Below, piece by piece: positions 1 to 12,500 of a stretch of DNA of 64,000 bases. Made by a program: the position numbers and the translations under genes. The stretch covers positions 1 to 64,000 of the forward strand of contig NW_027469588.1 of the NCBI RefSeq assembly GCF_051020765.1, written 5' to 3'. The DNA is from Lasioglossum baleicum. Its lineage: Eukaryota > Arthropoda > Insecta > Hymenoptera > Halictidae. Numbering within the stretch: the first letter of the stretch is position 1; every line of letters begins with the position of its first letter. The notes beneath the pieces were generated by a model. The model made no database searches and was not told the origin of the DNA. It worked only from the letters and a program-made list of their open reading frames with translations.

Positions 1-943
1 GCTAGTCGAGTAAAAACACGTGCGAGGTTTTGTGGGATGCGCATGCGCAGGTTTTTTGGGATGCGCATGGCTAGTCGAGCAAAAACACGTGCGAGAGGAT
101 GCATCCCGCAGGCTAGTCGAGCAAAAACACGTGCGAGAGGATGCATCCCGCAGGCTAGTCGAGTAAAAACACGTGCGAGAGAATGCATCCCGCAGGCTAG
201 TCGAGTAAAAACACGTGCGAGAGGATGCATCCCGCAGGCTAGTCGAGTAAAAACACGTGCGAGGTTTTGTGGGATGCGCATGCGCAGGTTTTGTGGGATG
301 CGCATGCGCAGGTTTTTTGGGATGCGCATGGCTAGTCGAGCAAAAACACGTGCGAGAGGATGCATCCCGCAGGGTAGTCGAGCAAAAACACGTGCGAGAG
401 GATGCATCCCGCAGGCTAGTCGAGTAAAAACACGTGCGAGAGGATGCATCCCGCAGGCTAGTCGAGCAAAAACACGTGCGAGAGGATGCATCCCGCAGGG
501 TAGTCGAGCAAAAACACGTGCGAGAGGATGCATCCCGCAGGCTAGTCGAGTAAAAACACGTGCGAGAGGATGCATCCCGCAGGCTAGTCGAGCAAAAACA
601 CGTGCGAGAGGATGCATCCCGCAGGCTAGTCGAGTAAAAACACGTGCGAGAGGATGCATCCCGCAGGCTAGTCGAGCAAAAACACGTGCGAGAGGATGCA
701 TCCCGCAGGCTGGTCGAGCAAAAACACGTGCGAGAGGATGCATCCCGCAGGCTAGTCGAGTAAAAACACGTGCGAGAGGATGCATCCTGCAGGCTAGTCG
801 AGTAAAATCACGTGCGAGAGTATGCATCCCGCAGGCTAGTCGAGTAAAAACACGTGCGAGAGGATGCATCCCGCAGGCTAGTCGGGTAAAAACACGTGCG
901 AAAGGATGCATCCCGCAGGCTAGTCGAGTAAAAACACGTGCGA
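1..943 (+). repeat. 943-bp block, copy 1 of 5
   Basis: The block carries diagnostic variants in fixed order: GAGAATGC (182), GGCTGGTCGAG (about 710), TAAAATCACG with GAGTATGC (803), and TCGGGTAAAA with GCGAAAGG (about 885-905). The same order recurs at an exact offset of 3,306 in the next copy, checked at 182/3488, 803/4109 and 944/4250. Confidence 0.85.
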
Positions 944-1501
944 GGTTTTGTGGGATGCGCATGCGCAGGTTTTTTGGGATGCGCATGGCTAGTCGAGCAA
1001 AAACACGTGCGAGAGGATGCATCCCGCAGGGTAGTCGAGTAAAAACACGAGCGAGAGGATGCATCCCGCAGACTAGTCGAGTAAAAACACGTGCAAGAGG
1101 ATGCTTCCCGCAGGCTAGTCGAGTAAAAACACGTGCGAGAGGATGCATCCCGCAGGCTAGTCGAGTAAAAACACGTGCGAGAGGATGCATCCCGCAGGCT
1201 AGTCGAGTAAAAACACGTGCGAGGTTTTGTGGGATGCGCATGCGCAGGTTTTTTGGGATGCGCATGGCTAGTCGAGCAAAAACACGTGCGAGAGGATGCA
1301 TCCCGCAGGGTAGTCGAGTAAAAACACGAGCGAGAGGATGCATCCCGCAGACTAGTCGAGTAAAAACACGTGCAAGAGGATGCTTCCCGCAGGCTAGTCG
1401 AGTAAAAACACGTGCGAGAGGATGCATCCCGCAGGCTAGTCGAGCAAAAACACGTGCGAGAGGATGCATCCCGCAGGCTAGTCGAGCAAAAACACGTGCG
1501 A
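944..1501 (+). repeat. 279-bp tandem duplication (two copies)
   Basis: Copy 1 is 944-1222 and copy 2 is 1223-1501. Each has one B, one C, five A units and an A'. Both carry the same private series: GGGTAG with ACACGAGCG, then AGACTAG with GTGCAAG and ATGCTTCCC (1101 and 1380). The offset is 279 bp. Copy 2 carries on into C-type units (GAGCAAAA) where copy 1 had T-type, so the right end is approximate. Confidence 0.8.
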
Positions 1502-3306
1502 GAGGATGCATCCCGCAGGCTAGTCGAGTAAAAACGCGTGCGAGAGGATGCATCCCGCAGGCTAGTCGAGTAAAAACACGTGCGAGGTTTTGTGGGATGC
1601 GCATGCGCAGGTTTTGTGGGATGCGCATGCGCAGGTTTTTTGGGATGCGCATGGCTAGTCGAGCAAAAACACGTGCGAGAGGATGCATCCCGCAGGGTAG
1701 TCGAGTAAAAACACGTGCGAGAGGATGCATCCCGCAGGCTAGTCGAGTAAAAACACGTGCGGGAGTATGCATCCCGCAGGCTAGTCGAGTAAAAACACGT
1801 GCGAGAGGATGCATCCCGCAGGCTAGTCGAGTAAAAACACGTGCGAGGTTTTGTGGGATGCGCATGCGCAGGTGTTTTGGGATGCGCATGGCTAGTCGAG
1901 CAAAAACACGTGCGAGAGGATGCATCCCGCAGGCTAGTCGAGCAAAAACACGTGCGAGAGGATGCATCCCGCAGGCTAGTCGAGTAAAAACACGTGCGAG
2001 AGAATGCATCCCGCAGGCTAGTCGAGTAAAAACACGTGCGAGAGGATGCATCCCGCAGGCTAGTCGAGTAAAAACACGTGCGAGGTTTTGTGGGATGCGC
2101 ATGCGCAGGTTTTGTGGGATGCGCATGGCTAGTCGAGCAAAAACACGTGCGAGAGGATGCATCCCGCAGGGTAGTCGAGTAAAAACACGAGCGAGAGGAT
2201 GCATCCCGCAGACTAGTCGAGTAAAAACACGTGCAAGAGGATGCTTCCCGCAGGCTAGTCGAGTAAAAACACGTGCGAGAGGATGCATCCCGCAGGCTAG
2301 TCGAGTAAAAACACGTGCGAGAGGATGCATCCCGCAGGCTAGTCGAGTAAAAACACGTGCGAGGTTTTGTGGGATGCGCATGCGCAGGTTTTGTGGGATG
2401 CGCATGCGCAGGTTTTTTGGGATGCGCATGGCTAGTCGAGCAAAAACACGTGCGAGAGGATGCATCCCGCAGGGTAGTCGAGTAAAAACACGTGCGAGAG
2501 GATGCATCCCGCAGGCTAGTCGAGTAAAAACACGTGCGAGAGGATGCATCCCGCAGGCTAGTCGAGCAAAAACACGTGCGAGAGGATGCATCCCGCAGGC
2601 TAGTCGAGTAAAAACACGTGCGAGAGGATGCATCCCGCAGGCTAGTCGAGCACAAACACGTGCGAGAGGATGCATCCCGCAGGCTAGTCGAGCAAAAACA
2701 CGTGCGAGAGGATGCATCCCGCAGGCTAGTCGAGCAAAAACACGTGCGAGAGGATGCATCCCGCAGGCTAGTCGAGTAAAAACACGTGCGAGGTTTTGTG
2801 GGATGCGCATGCGCAGGTTTTGTGGGATGCGCATGCGCAGGTTTTTTGGGATGCGCATGGCTAGTCGAGCAAAAACACGTGCGAGAGGATGCATCCCGCA
2901 GGCTAGTCGAGTAAAAACACGTGCGGGAGTATGCATCCCGCAGGCTAGTCGAGTAAAAACACGTGCGAGAGGATGCATCCCGCAGGCTAGTCGAGTAAAA
3001 ACACGTGCGAGAGGATGCATCCCGCAGGCTAGTCGAGTAAAAACACGTGCGAGAGGATGCATCCCGCAGGGTAGTCGAGTAAAAACACGTGCGAGAGGAT
3101 GCATCCCGCAGGCTAGTCGAGTAAAAACACGTGCGAGAGGATGCATCCTGCAGGCTAGTCGAGTAAAAACACGTGCGAGGTTTTGTGGGATGCGCATGCG
3201 CAGGTTTTTTGGGATGCGCATGGCTAGTCGAGCAAAAACACGTGCGAGAGGATGCATCCCGCAGGGTAGTCGAGTAAAAACACGTGCGAGAGGATGCATC
3301 CCGCAG
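1502..3306 (+). repeat. Array segment between mapped duplications
   Basis: This stretch holds only A units and B clusters. Recognisable parts are a GCGGGAGTATG unit near 1769, a GAGAATGC unit (2003), an ATGCTTCCC unit near 2240, a GCACAAAC unit near 2650 and a second GCGGGAGTATG unit near 2925. The order GAGAATGC, ATGCTTCCC, GCACAAAC, GCGGGAGTATG is the same as at 5.3-6.3 kb and 16.3-17.3 kb, so this is probably a partial copy of the superrepeat. No gene-like or unique sequence is present. Confidence 0.7.
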
Positions 3307-4249
3307 GCTAGTCGAGTAAAAACACGTGCGAGGTTTTGTGGGATGCGCATGCGCAGGTTTTTTGGGATGCGCATGGCTAGTCGAGCAAAAACACGTGCGA
3401 GAGGATGCATCCCGCAGGCTAGTCGAGCAAAAACACGTGCGAGAGGATGCATCCCGCAGGCTAGTCGAGTAAAAACACGTGCGAGAGAATGCATCCCGCA
3501 GGCTAGTCGAGTAAAAACACGTGCGAGAGGATGCATCCCGCAGGCTAGTCGAGTAAAAACACGTGCGAGGTTTTGTGGGATGCGCATGCGCAGGTTTTGT
3601 GGGATGCGCATGCACAGGTTTTTTGGGATGCGCATGGCTAGTCGAGCAAAAACACGTGCGAGAGGATGCATCCCGCAGGGTAGTCGAGCAAAAACACGTG
3701 CGAGAGGATGCATCCCGCAGGCTAGTCGAGTAAAAACACGTGCGAGAGGATGCATCCCGCAGGCTAGTCGAGCAAAAACACGTGCGAGAGGATGCATCCC
3801 GCAGGGTAGTCGAGCAAAAACACGTGCGAGAGGATGCATCCCGCAGGCTAGTCGAGTAAAAACACGTGCGAGAGGATGCATCCCGCAGGCTAGTCGAGCA
3901 AAAACACGTGCGAGAGGATGCATCCCGCAGGCTAGTCGAGTAAAAACACGTGCGAGAGGATGCATCCCGCAGGCTAGTCGAGCAAAAACACGTGCGAGAG
4001 GATGCATCCCGCAGGCTGGTCGAGCAAAAACACGTGCGAGAGGATGCATCCCGCAGGCTAGTCGAGTAAAAACACGTGCGAGAGGATGCATCCTGCAGGC
4101 TAGTCGAGTAAAATCACGTGCGAGAGTATGCATCCCGCAGGCTAGTCGAGTAAAAACACGTGCGAGAGGATGCATCCCGCAGGCTAGTCGGGTAAAAACA
4201 CGTGCGAAAGGATGCATCCCGCAGGCTAGTCGAGTAAAAACACGTGCGA
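3307..4249 (+). repeat. 943-bp block, copy 2 of 5
   Basis: It matches 1-943 at offset 3,306 and 32020-32962 at offset 28,713. Diagnostic variants are at 3488 (GAGAATGC) and 4109 (TAAAATCACG). A private change turns GCATGCGCAG into GCATGCACAG near 3613, breaking one NRF1-type palindrome. The downstream sequence to about 5.2 kb also follows the 28,713 offset, for example GGTAATCGAG at 4665 and 33378. Confidence 0.85.
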
Positions 4250-5200
4250 GGTTTTGTGGGATGCGCATGCGCAGGTTTTGTGGGATGCGCATGCGCAGGT
4301 TTTTTGGGATGCGCATGGCTAGTCGAGCAAAAACACGTGCGAGAGGATGCATCCCGCAGGGTAGTCGAGTAAAAACACGAGCGAGAGGATGCATCCCGCA
4401 GACTAGTCGAGTAAAAACACGTGCAAGAGGATGCTTCCCGCAGGCTAGTCGAGTAAAAACACGTGCGAGAGGATGCATCCCGCAGGCTAGTCGAGTAAAA
4501 ACACGTGCGAGAGGATGCATCCCGCAGGCTAGTCGAGTAAAAACACGTGCGAGGTTTTGTGGGATGCGCATGCGCAGGTTTTGTGGGATGCGCATGCGCA
4601 GGTTTTTTGGGATGCGCATGGCTAGTCGAGCAAAAACACGTGCGAGAGGATGCATCCCGCAGGGTAATCGAGTAAAAACACGTGCGAGAGGATGCATCCC
4701 GCAGGCTAGTCGAGTAAAAACACGTGCGAGAGGATGCATCCTGCAGGCTAGTCGAGTAAAAACACGTGCGAGAGGATGCATCCCGCAGGCTAGTCGAGCA
4801 AAAACACGTGCGAGAGGATGCATCCCGCAGGCTAGTCGAGCAAAAACACGTGCGAGAGGATGCATCCCGCAGGCTAGTCGAGTAAAAACGCGTGCGAGAG
4901 GATGCATCCCGCAGGCTAGTCGAGTAAAAACACGTGCGAGGTTTTGTGGGATGCGCATGCGCAGGTTTTGTGGGATGCGCATGCGCAGGTTTTTTGGGAT
5001 GCGCATGGCTAGTCGAGCAAAAACACGTGCGAGAGGATGCATCCCGCAGGGTAGTCGAGTAAAAACACGTGCGAGAGGATGCATCCCGCAGGCTAGTCGA
5101 GTAAAAACACGTGCGGGAGTATGCATCCCGCAGGCTAGTCGAGTAAAAACACGTGCGAGAGGATGCATCCCGCAGGCTAGTCGAGTAAAAACACGTGCGA

Positions 5201-5211
5201 GGTTTTGTGGA
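5201..5211 (+). other. 1-bp deletion (GTGGATGC for GTGGGATGC)
   Basis: One G is missing from a B unit, which shifts the array's triplet phase. The matching B unit in superrepeat copy 2 (from 16184) is intact, so the loss is private to this copy or is a sequencing error. Confidence 0.8.
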
Positions 5212-6216
5212 TGCGCATGCGCAGGTTTTTTGGGATGCGCATGGCTAGTCGAGCAAAAACACGTGCGAGAGGATGCATCCCGCAGGCTAGTCGAGCAAAA
5301 ACACGTGCGAGAGGATGCATCCCGCAGGCTAGTCGAGTAAAAACACGTGCGAGAGAATGCATCCCGCAGGCTAGTCGAGTAAAAACACGTGCGAGAGGAT
5401 GCATCCCGCAGGCTAGTCGAGTAAAAACACGTGCGAGGTTTTGTGGGATGCGCATGCGCAGGTTTTGTGGGATGCGCATGCGCAGGTTTTTTGGGATGCG
5501 CATGGCTAGTCGAGCAAAAACACGTGCGAGAGGATGCATCCCGCAGGGTAGTCGAGTAAAAACACGAGCGAGAGGATGCATCCCGCAGACTAGTCGAGTA
5601 AAAACACGTGCAAGAGGATGCTTCCCGCAGGCTAGTCGAGTAAAAACACGTGCGAGAGGATGCATCCCGCAGGCTAGTCGAGTAAAAACACGTGCGAGAG
5701 GATGCATCCCGCAGGCTAGTCGAGTAAAAACACGTGCGAGGTTTTGTGGGATGCGCATGCGCAGGTTTTGTGGGATGCGCATGCGCAGGTTTTTTGGGAT
5801 GCGCATGGCTAGTCGAGCAAAAACACGTGCGAGAGGATGCATCCCGCAGGGTAGTCGAGTAAAAACACGTGCGAGAGGATGCATCCCGCAGGCTAGTCGA
5901 GTAAAAACACGTGCGAGAGGATGCATCCCGCAGGCTAGTCGAGCAAAAACACGTGCGAGAGGATGCATCCCGCAGGCTAGTCGAGTAAAAACACGTGCGA
6001 GAGGATGCATCCCGCAGGCTAGTCGAGCACAAACACGTGCGAGAGGATGCATCCCGCAGGCTAGTCGAGCAAAAACACGTGCGAGAGGATGCATCCCGCA
6101 GGCTAGTCGAGCAAAAACACGTGCGAGAGGATGCATCCCGCAGGCTAGTCGAGTAAAAACACGTGCGAGGTTTTGTGGGATGCGCATGCGCAGGTTTTGT
6201 GGGATGCGCATGCGCA

Positions 6217-6226
6217 GGTTTTTGGG
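6217..6226 (+). other. 1-bp deletion in the T6 tract of a C unit
   Basis: T5 stands in place of the usual T6 before GGGATGCG. The counterpart near 17200 keeps T6. A homopolymer slip of this kind is a common long-read error but could be real. Confidence 0.75.
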
Positions 6227-9099
6227 ATGCGCATGGCTAGTCGAGCAAAAACACGTGCGAGAGGATGCATCCCGCAGGCTAGTCGAGTAAAAACACGTGC
6301 GGGAGTATGCATCCCGCAGGCTAGTCGAGTAAAAACACGTGCGAGAGGATGCATCCCGCAGGCTAGTCGAGTAAAAACACGTGCGAGAGGATGCATCCCG
6401 CAGGCTAGTCGAGTAAAAACACGTGCGAGAGGATGCATCCCGCAGGGTAGTCGAGTAAAAACACGTGCGAGAGGATGCATCCCGCAGGCTAGTCGAGTAA
6501 AAACACGTGCGAGAGGATGCATCCTGCAGGCTAGTCGAGTAAAAACACGTGCGAGAGGATGCATCCCGCAGGCTAGTCGAGCAAAAACACGTGCGAGAGG
6601 ATGCATCCCGCAGGCTAGTCGAGCAAAAACACGTGCGAGAGGATGCATCCCGCAGGGTAGTCGAGTAAAAACACGTGCGAGAGGATGCATCCCGCAGGCT
6701 AGTCGAGTAAAAACACGTGCGAGAGGATGCATCCCGCAGGCTAGTCGAGTAAAAACACGTGCGAGGTTTTGTGGGATGCGCATGCGCAGGTTTTTTGGGA
6801 TGCGCATGGCTAGTCGAGCAAAAACACGTGCGAGAGGATGCATCCCGCAGGGTAGTCGAGTAAAAACACGTGCGAGAGGATGCATCCCGCAGGCTAGTCG
6901 AGTAAAAACACGTGCGAGAGGATGCATCCTGCAGGCTAGTCGAGTAAAAACACGTGCGAGAGGATGCATCCCGCAGGCTAGTCGAGCAAAAACACGTGCG
7001 AGAGGATGCATCCCGCAGGCTAGTCGAGCAAAAACACGTGCGAGAGGATGCATCCCGCAGGCTAGTCGAGCAAAAACACGTGCGAGAGGATGCATCCCGC
7101 AGGCTAGTCGAGCAAAAACACGTGCGAGAGGATGCATCCCGCAGGCTAGTCGAGTAAAAACACGTGCGAGAGGATGCATCCCGCAGGCTAGTCGAGTAAA
7201 AACACGTGCGAGAGGATGCATCCCGCAGGCTAGTCGAGTAAAAACACGTGCGAGGTTTTGTGGGATGCGCATGCGCAGGTTTTTTGGGATGCGCATGCCT
7301 AGTCGAGCAAAAACACGTGCGAGAGGATGCATCCCGCAGGCTAGTCGAGTAGAAACACGTGCGAGGTTTTGTGGGATGCGCATGCGCAGGTTTTGTGGGA
7401 TGCGCATGCGCAGGTTTTTTGGGATGCGCATGCCTAGTCGAGCAAAAACACGTGCGAGAGGATGCATCCCGCAGGCTAGTCGAGCAAAAACACGTGCGAG
7501 AGGATGCATCCCGCAGGCTAGTCGAGTAAAAACACGTGCGAGAGGATGCATCCCGCAGGCTAGTCGAGTAAAAACACGTGCGAGAGGATGCATCCCGTTG
7601 GCTAGTCGAGTAAAAACACGTGCGAGGTTTTGTGGGATGCGCATGCGCAGGTTTTGTGGGATGCGCATGCGCAGGTTTTTTGGGATGCGCATGGCTAGTC
7701 GAGCAAAAACACGTGCGAGAGGATGCATCCCGCAGGGTAGTCGAGTAAAAACACGTGCGAGAGGATGCATCCCGCAGGCTAGTCGAGTAAAAACACGTGC
7801 GAGGTTTTGTGGGATGCGCATGCGCAGGTTTTGTGGGGTGCGCATGCGCAGGTTTTTTGGGATGCGCATGGCTAGTCGAGCAAAAACACGTGCGAGAGGA
7901 TGCATCCCGCTGGCTAGTCGAGTAAAAACACGTGCGAGAGGATGAATCCTGCAGGCTAGTCGAGTAAAAACACGTGCGAGGGGATGCATCCCGCAGGCTA
8001 GTCGAGCAAAAACACGTGCGAGAGGATGCATCCCGCAGGCTAGTCGAGCAAAAACACGTGCGAGAGGATGCATCCCGCAGGCTAGTCGAGTAAAAACACG
8101 TGCGAGGTTTTGTGGGATGCGCATGCGCAGGTTTTTTGGGATGCGCATGCGCAGGTTTTTTGGGATGCGCATGCCTAGTCGAGCAAAAACACGTGCGAGA
8201 GGATGCATCCCGCAGGCTAGTCGAGCAAAAACACGTGCGAGAGGATGCATCCCGCAGGCTAGTCGAGTAAAAACACGTGCGAGGTTTTGTGGGATGCGCA
8301 TGCGCAGGTTTTGTGGGATGCGCATGTGCAGGTTTTTTGGGATGCGCATGGCTAGTCGAGCAAAAACACGTGCGAGAGGATGCATCCCGCAGGCTAGTCG
8401 AGTAAAAACACGTGCGAGAGGATGCATCCCGCAGGCTAGTCGAGTAAAAACACTTGCGAGAGGATGCATCCCGCAGGCTAGTCGAGTAAAAACACGTGCG
8501 AGAGGATGCATCCCGCAGGCTAGTCGAGTAAAAACACGTGCGAGAGGATGCATCCCGCAGGCTAGTCGAGTAAAAACACGTGCGAGGTTTTGTGGGATGC
8601 GCATGCGCAGGTTTTTTGGGATGCGCATGGCTAGTCGAGCAAAAACACGTGCGAGAGGATGCATCCCGCAGGGTAGTCGAGTAAAAACACGTGCGAGAGG
8701 ATGCATCCCGCAGGCTAGTCGAGTAAAAACACGTGCGAGAGGATGCATCCCGCAGGCTAGTCGAGCAAAAACACGTGCGAGAGGATGCATCCCGCAGGCT
8801 AGTCGAGTAAAAACACGTGCGAGAGGATGCATCCCGCAGGCTAGTCGAGCACAAACACGTGCGAGAGGATGCATCCCGCAGGCTAGTCGAGCAAAAACAC
8901 GTGCGAGAGGATGCATCCCGCAGGCTAGTTGAGCAAAAACACGTGCGAGAGGATGCATCCCGCAGGCTAGTCGAGTAAAAACACGTGCGAGGTTTTGTGG
9001 GATGCGCATGCGCAGGTTTTGTGGGATGCGCATGCGCAGGTTTTTTGGGATGCGCATGGCTAGTCGAGCAAAAACACGTGCGAGAGGATGCATCCCGCA

Positions 9100-9141
9100 G
9101 GCTAGTCGAGTAAAAACACGTGCGAGAGGATGCATCCCGCA
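9100..9141 (+). repeat. Reference copy of module A (42 bp)
   Basis: This is a consensus-like 42-bp unit. In order it holds CTAGTCGAG, a variable C/T base (T here), an A5 tract, the palindrome CACGTG, TGCGAGA, the 10-bp palindrome GGATGCATCC and CCGCA. It has four CpG steps. The C/T base after TCGAG is the commonest variant in the array. Other recurrent variants are GGGTAG or AGACTAG at the junction, CCTGCAG or CCGCTGG near the end, GCACAAAC in place of GCAAAAAC, and GCGGGAGTATG in place of GCGAGAGGATG. Confidence 0.95.
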
Positions 9142-9420
9142 GGCTAGTCGAGTAAAAACACGTGCGAGAGGATGCATCCCGCAGGCTAGTCGAGTAAAAA
9201 CACGTGCGAGAGGATGCATCCCGCAGGCTAGTCGAGTAAAAACACGTGCGAGGTTTTGTGGGATGCGCATGCGCAGGTTTTTTGGGATGCGCATGGCTAG
9301 TCGAGCAAAAACACGTGCGAGAGGATGCATCCCGCAGGGTAGTCGAGTAAAAACACGTGCGAGAGGATGCATCCCGCAGGCTAGTCGAGTAAAAACACGT
9401 GCGAGAGGATGCATCCCGCA

Positions 9421-9513
9421 GGCTAGTCGAGTAAAAACACGTGCGAGGTTTTGTGGGATGCGCATGCGCAGGTTTTGTGGGATGCGCATGCGCAGGTTTT
9501 TTGGGATGCGCAT
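9421..9513 (+). repeat. Reference B cluster: A' (26 bp), B, B, C (19 bp)
   Basis: A' (9421-9446) is the first 26 bp of an A unit, cut after GTGCGA. Two 24-bp B units follow (9447-9470 and 9471-9494), then a 19-bp C unit (9495-9513) in which the TTTTGT of B is TTTTTT and which stops after GCGCAT. A full A unit resumes at 9514. Cluster length is therefore 45 + 24n bp (69, 93, 117 or 141). Clusters recur every few hundred bases across the window. B resembles the tail of A (GGATGC, then GCAGG), so B may have arisen from that tail; this is inference. Confidence 0.93.
9459..9470. other. NRF1-type palindrome TGCGCATGCGCA (reference copy)
   Basis: This 12-bp perfect palindrome ends each B unit and fits the published NRF1 consensus YGCGCAYGCGCR exactly. 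It overlaps a second palindrome, ATGCGCAT, and lies in a 13-base strictly alternating purine-pyrimidine run. It occurs in nearly every B unit; rare mutated copies include GCATGCACAG near 3613 and GCATGTGCAG near 8328 and 19438. The match is seen in the sequence. Binding by any protein is inference, and CpG methylation is known to block NRF1. Confidence 0.45.
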
Positions 9514-12500
9514 GGCTAGTCGAGCAAAAACACGTGCGAGAGGATGCATCCCGCTGGCTAGTCGAGTAAAAACACGTGCGAGGTTTTGTGGGATGCGCAT
9601 GCGCAGGTTTTGTGGGATGCGCATGCGCAGGTTTTTTGGGATGCGCATGGCTAGTCGAGCAAAAACACGTGCGAGAGGATGCATCCCGCAGGGTAGTCGA
9701 GTAAAAACACGTGCGAGAGGATGCATCCCGCAGGCTAGTCGAGTAAAAACACGTGCGAGAGGATGCATCCCGCAGGCTAGTCGAGTAAAAACACGTGCGA
9801 GGTTTTGTGGGATGCGCATGCGCAGGTTTTTTGGGATGCGCATGGCTAGTCGAGCAAAAACACGTGCGAGAGGATGCATCCCGCAGGGTAGTCGAGTAAA
9901 AACACGTGCGAGAGGATGCATCCCGCAGGCTAGTCGAGTAAAAACACGTGCGAGAGGATGCATCCCGCAGGCTAGTCGAGCAAAAACACGTGCGAGAGGA
10001 TGCATCCCGCAGGCTAGTCGAGTAAAAACACGTGCGAGAGGATGCATCCCGCAGGCTAGTCGAGTAAAAACACGTGCGAGAGGATGCATCCCGCAGGCTA
10101 GTCGAGTAAAAACACGTGCGAGGTTTTGTGGGATGCGCATGCGCAGGTTTTGTGGGATGCGCATGCGCAGGTTTTTTGGGATGCGCATGGCTAGTCGAGC
10201 AAAAACACGTGCGAGAGGATGCATCCCGCTGGCTAGTCGAGTAAAAACACGTGCGAGGTTTTGTGGGATGCGCATGCGCAGGTTTTGTGGGATGCGCATG
10301 CGCAGGTTTTTTGGGATGCGCATGGCTAGTCGAGCAAAAACACGTGCGAGAGGATGCATCCCGCTGGCTAGTCGAGTAAAAACACGTGCGAGGTTTTGTG
10401 GGATGCGCATGCGCAGGTTTTGTGGGATGCGCATGCGCAGGTTTTTTGGGATGCGCATGGCTAGTCGAGCAAAAACACGTGCGAGAGGATGCATCCCGCA
10501 GGGTAGTCGAGTAAAAACACGTGCGAGAGGATGCATCCCGCAGGCTAGTCGAGTAAAAACACGTGCGAGAGGATGCATCCCGCAGGCTAGTCGAGTAAAA
10601 ACACGTGCGAGGTTTTGTGGGATGCGCATGCGCAGGTTTTTTGGGATGCGCATGGCTAGTCGAGCAAAAACACGTGCGAGAGGATGCATCCCGCAGGGTA
10701 GTCGAGTAAAAACACGTGCGAGAGGATGCATCCCGCAGGCTAGTCGAGTAAAAACACGTGCGAGGTTTTGTGGGATGCGCATGCGCAGGTTTTGTGGGGT
10801 GCGCATGCGCAGGTTTTTTGGGATGCGCATGGCTAGTCGAGCAAAAACACGTGCGAGAGGATGCATCCCGCTGGCTAGTCGAGTAAAAACACGTGCGAGA
10901 GGATGCATCCTGCAGGCTAGTCGAGTAAAAACACGTGCGAGAGGATGCATCCCGCAGGCTAGTCGAGCAAAAACACGTGCGAGAGGATGCATCCCGCAGG
11001 CTAGTCGAGCAAAAACACGTGCGAGAGGATGCATCCCGCAGGCTAGTCGAGTAAAAACACGTGCGAGAGGATGCATCCCGCAGGCTAGTCGAGCACAAAC
11101 ACGTGCGAGAGGATGCATCCCGCAGGCTAGTCGAGCAAAAACACGTGCGAGAGGATGCATCCCGCAGGCTAGTCGAGCAAAAACACGTGCGAGAGGATGC
11201 ATCCCGCAGGCTAGTCGAGTAAAAACACGTGCGAGAGGATGCATCCCGCAGGCTAGTCGAGTAAAAACACGTGCGAGAGGATGCATCCCGCAGGCTAGTC
11301 GAGTAAAAACACGTGCGAGGTTTTGTGGGATGCGCATGCGCAGGTTTTTTGGGATGCGCATGGCTAGTCGAGCAAAAACACGTGCGAGAGGATGCATCCC
11401 GCAGGCTAGTCGAGTAAAAACACGTGCGAGAGGATGCATCCCGCAGGCTAGTCGAGTAAAAACACGTGCGAGAGGATGCATCCCGCAGGCTAGTCGAGTA
11501 AAAACACGTGCGAGAGGATGCATCCCGCAGGCTAGTCGAGTAAAAACACGTGCGAGGTTTTGTGTGATGCGCATGCGCAGGTTTTTTGGGATGCGCATGG
11601 CTAGTCGAGCAAAAACACGTGCGAGAGGATGCATCCCGCAGGGTAGTCGAGTAAAAACACGTGCGAGAGGATGCATCCCGCAGGCTAGTCGAGTAAAAAC
11701 ACGTGCGAGGTTTTGTGGGATGCGCATGCGCAGGTTTTGTGGGATGCGCATGCGCAGGTTTTGTGGGATGCGCATGCGCAGGTTTTTTGGGATGCGCATG
11801 GCTAGTCGAGCAAAAACACGTGCGAGAGGATGCATCCCGCTGGCTAGTCGAGTAAAAACACGTGCGAGGTTTTGTGGGATGCGCATGCGCAGGTTTTGTG
11901 GGATGCGCATGCGCAGGTTTTTTGGGATGCGCATGGCTAGTCGAGCAAAAACACGTGCGAGAGGATGCATCCCGCAGGGTAGTCGAGTAAAAACACGTGC
12001 GAGAGGATGCATCCCGCAGGCTAGTCGAGTAAAAACACGTGCGAGAGGATGCATCCCGCAGGCTAGTCGAGTAAAAACACGTGCGAGGTTTTGTGGGATG
12101 CGCATGCGCAGGTTTTTTGGGATGCGCATGGCTAGTCGAGCAAAAACACGTGCGAGAGGATGCATCCCGCAGGGTAGTCGAGTAAAAACACGTGCGAGAG
12201 GATGCATCCCGCAGGCGAGTCGAGTAAAAACACGTGCGAGGTTTTGTGGGATGCGCATGCGCAGGTTTTTTGGGATGCGCATGGCTAGTCGAGCAAAAAC
12301 ACGTGCGAGAGGATGCATCCCGCTGGCTAGTCGAGTAAAAACACGTGCGAGAGGATGCATCCTGCAGGCTAGTCGAGTAAAAACACGTGCGAGAGGATGC
12401 ATCCCGCAGGCTAGTCGAGCAAAAACACGTGCGAGAGGATGCATCCCGCAGGCTAGTCGAGCAAAAACACGTGCGAGAGGATGCATCCCGCAGGCTAGTC

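Noticed and set aside
9421..9513. Rho-independent terminators from palindrome plus T tract
   Set aside because: The T4-T6 tracts precede the palindromes rather than follow a GC stem, and they recur at every cluster as part of the satellite.
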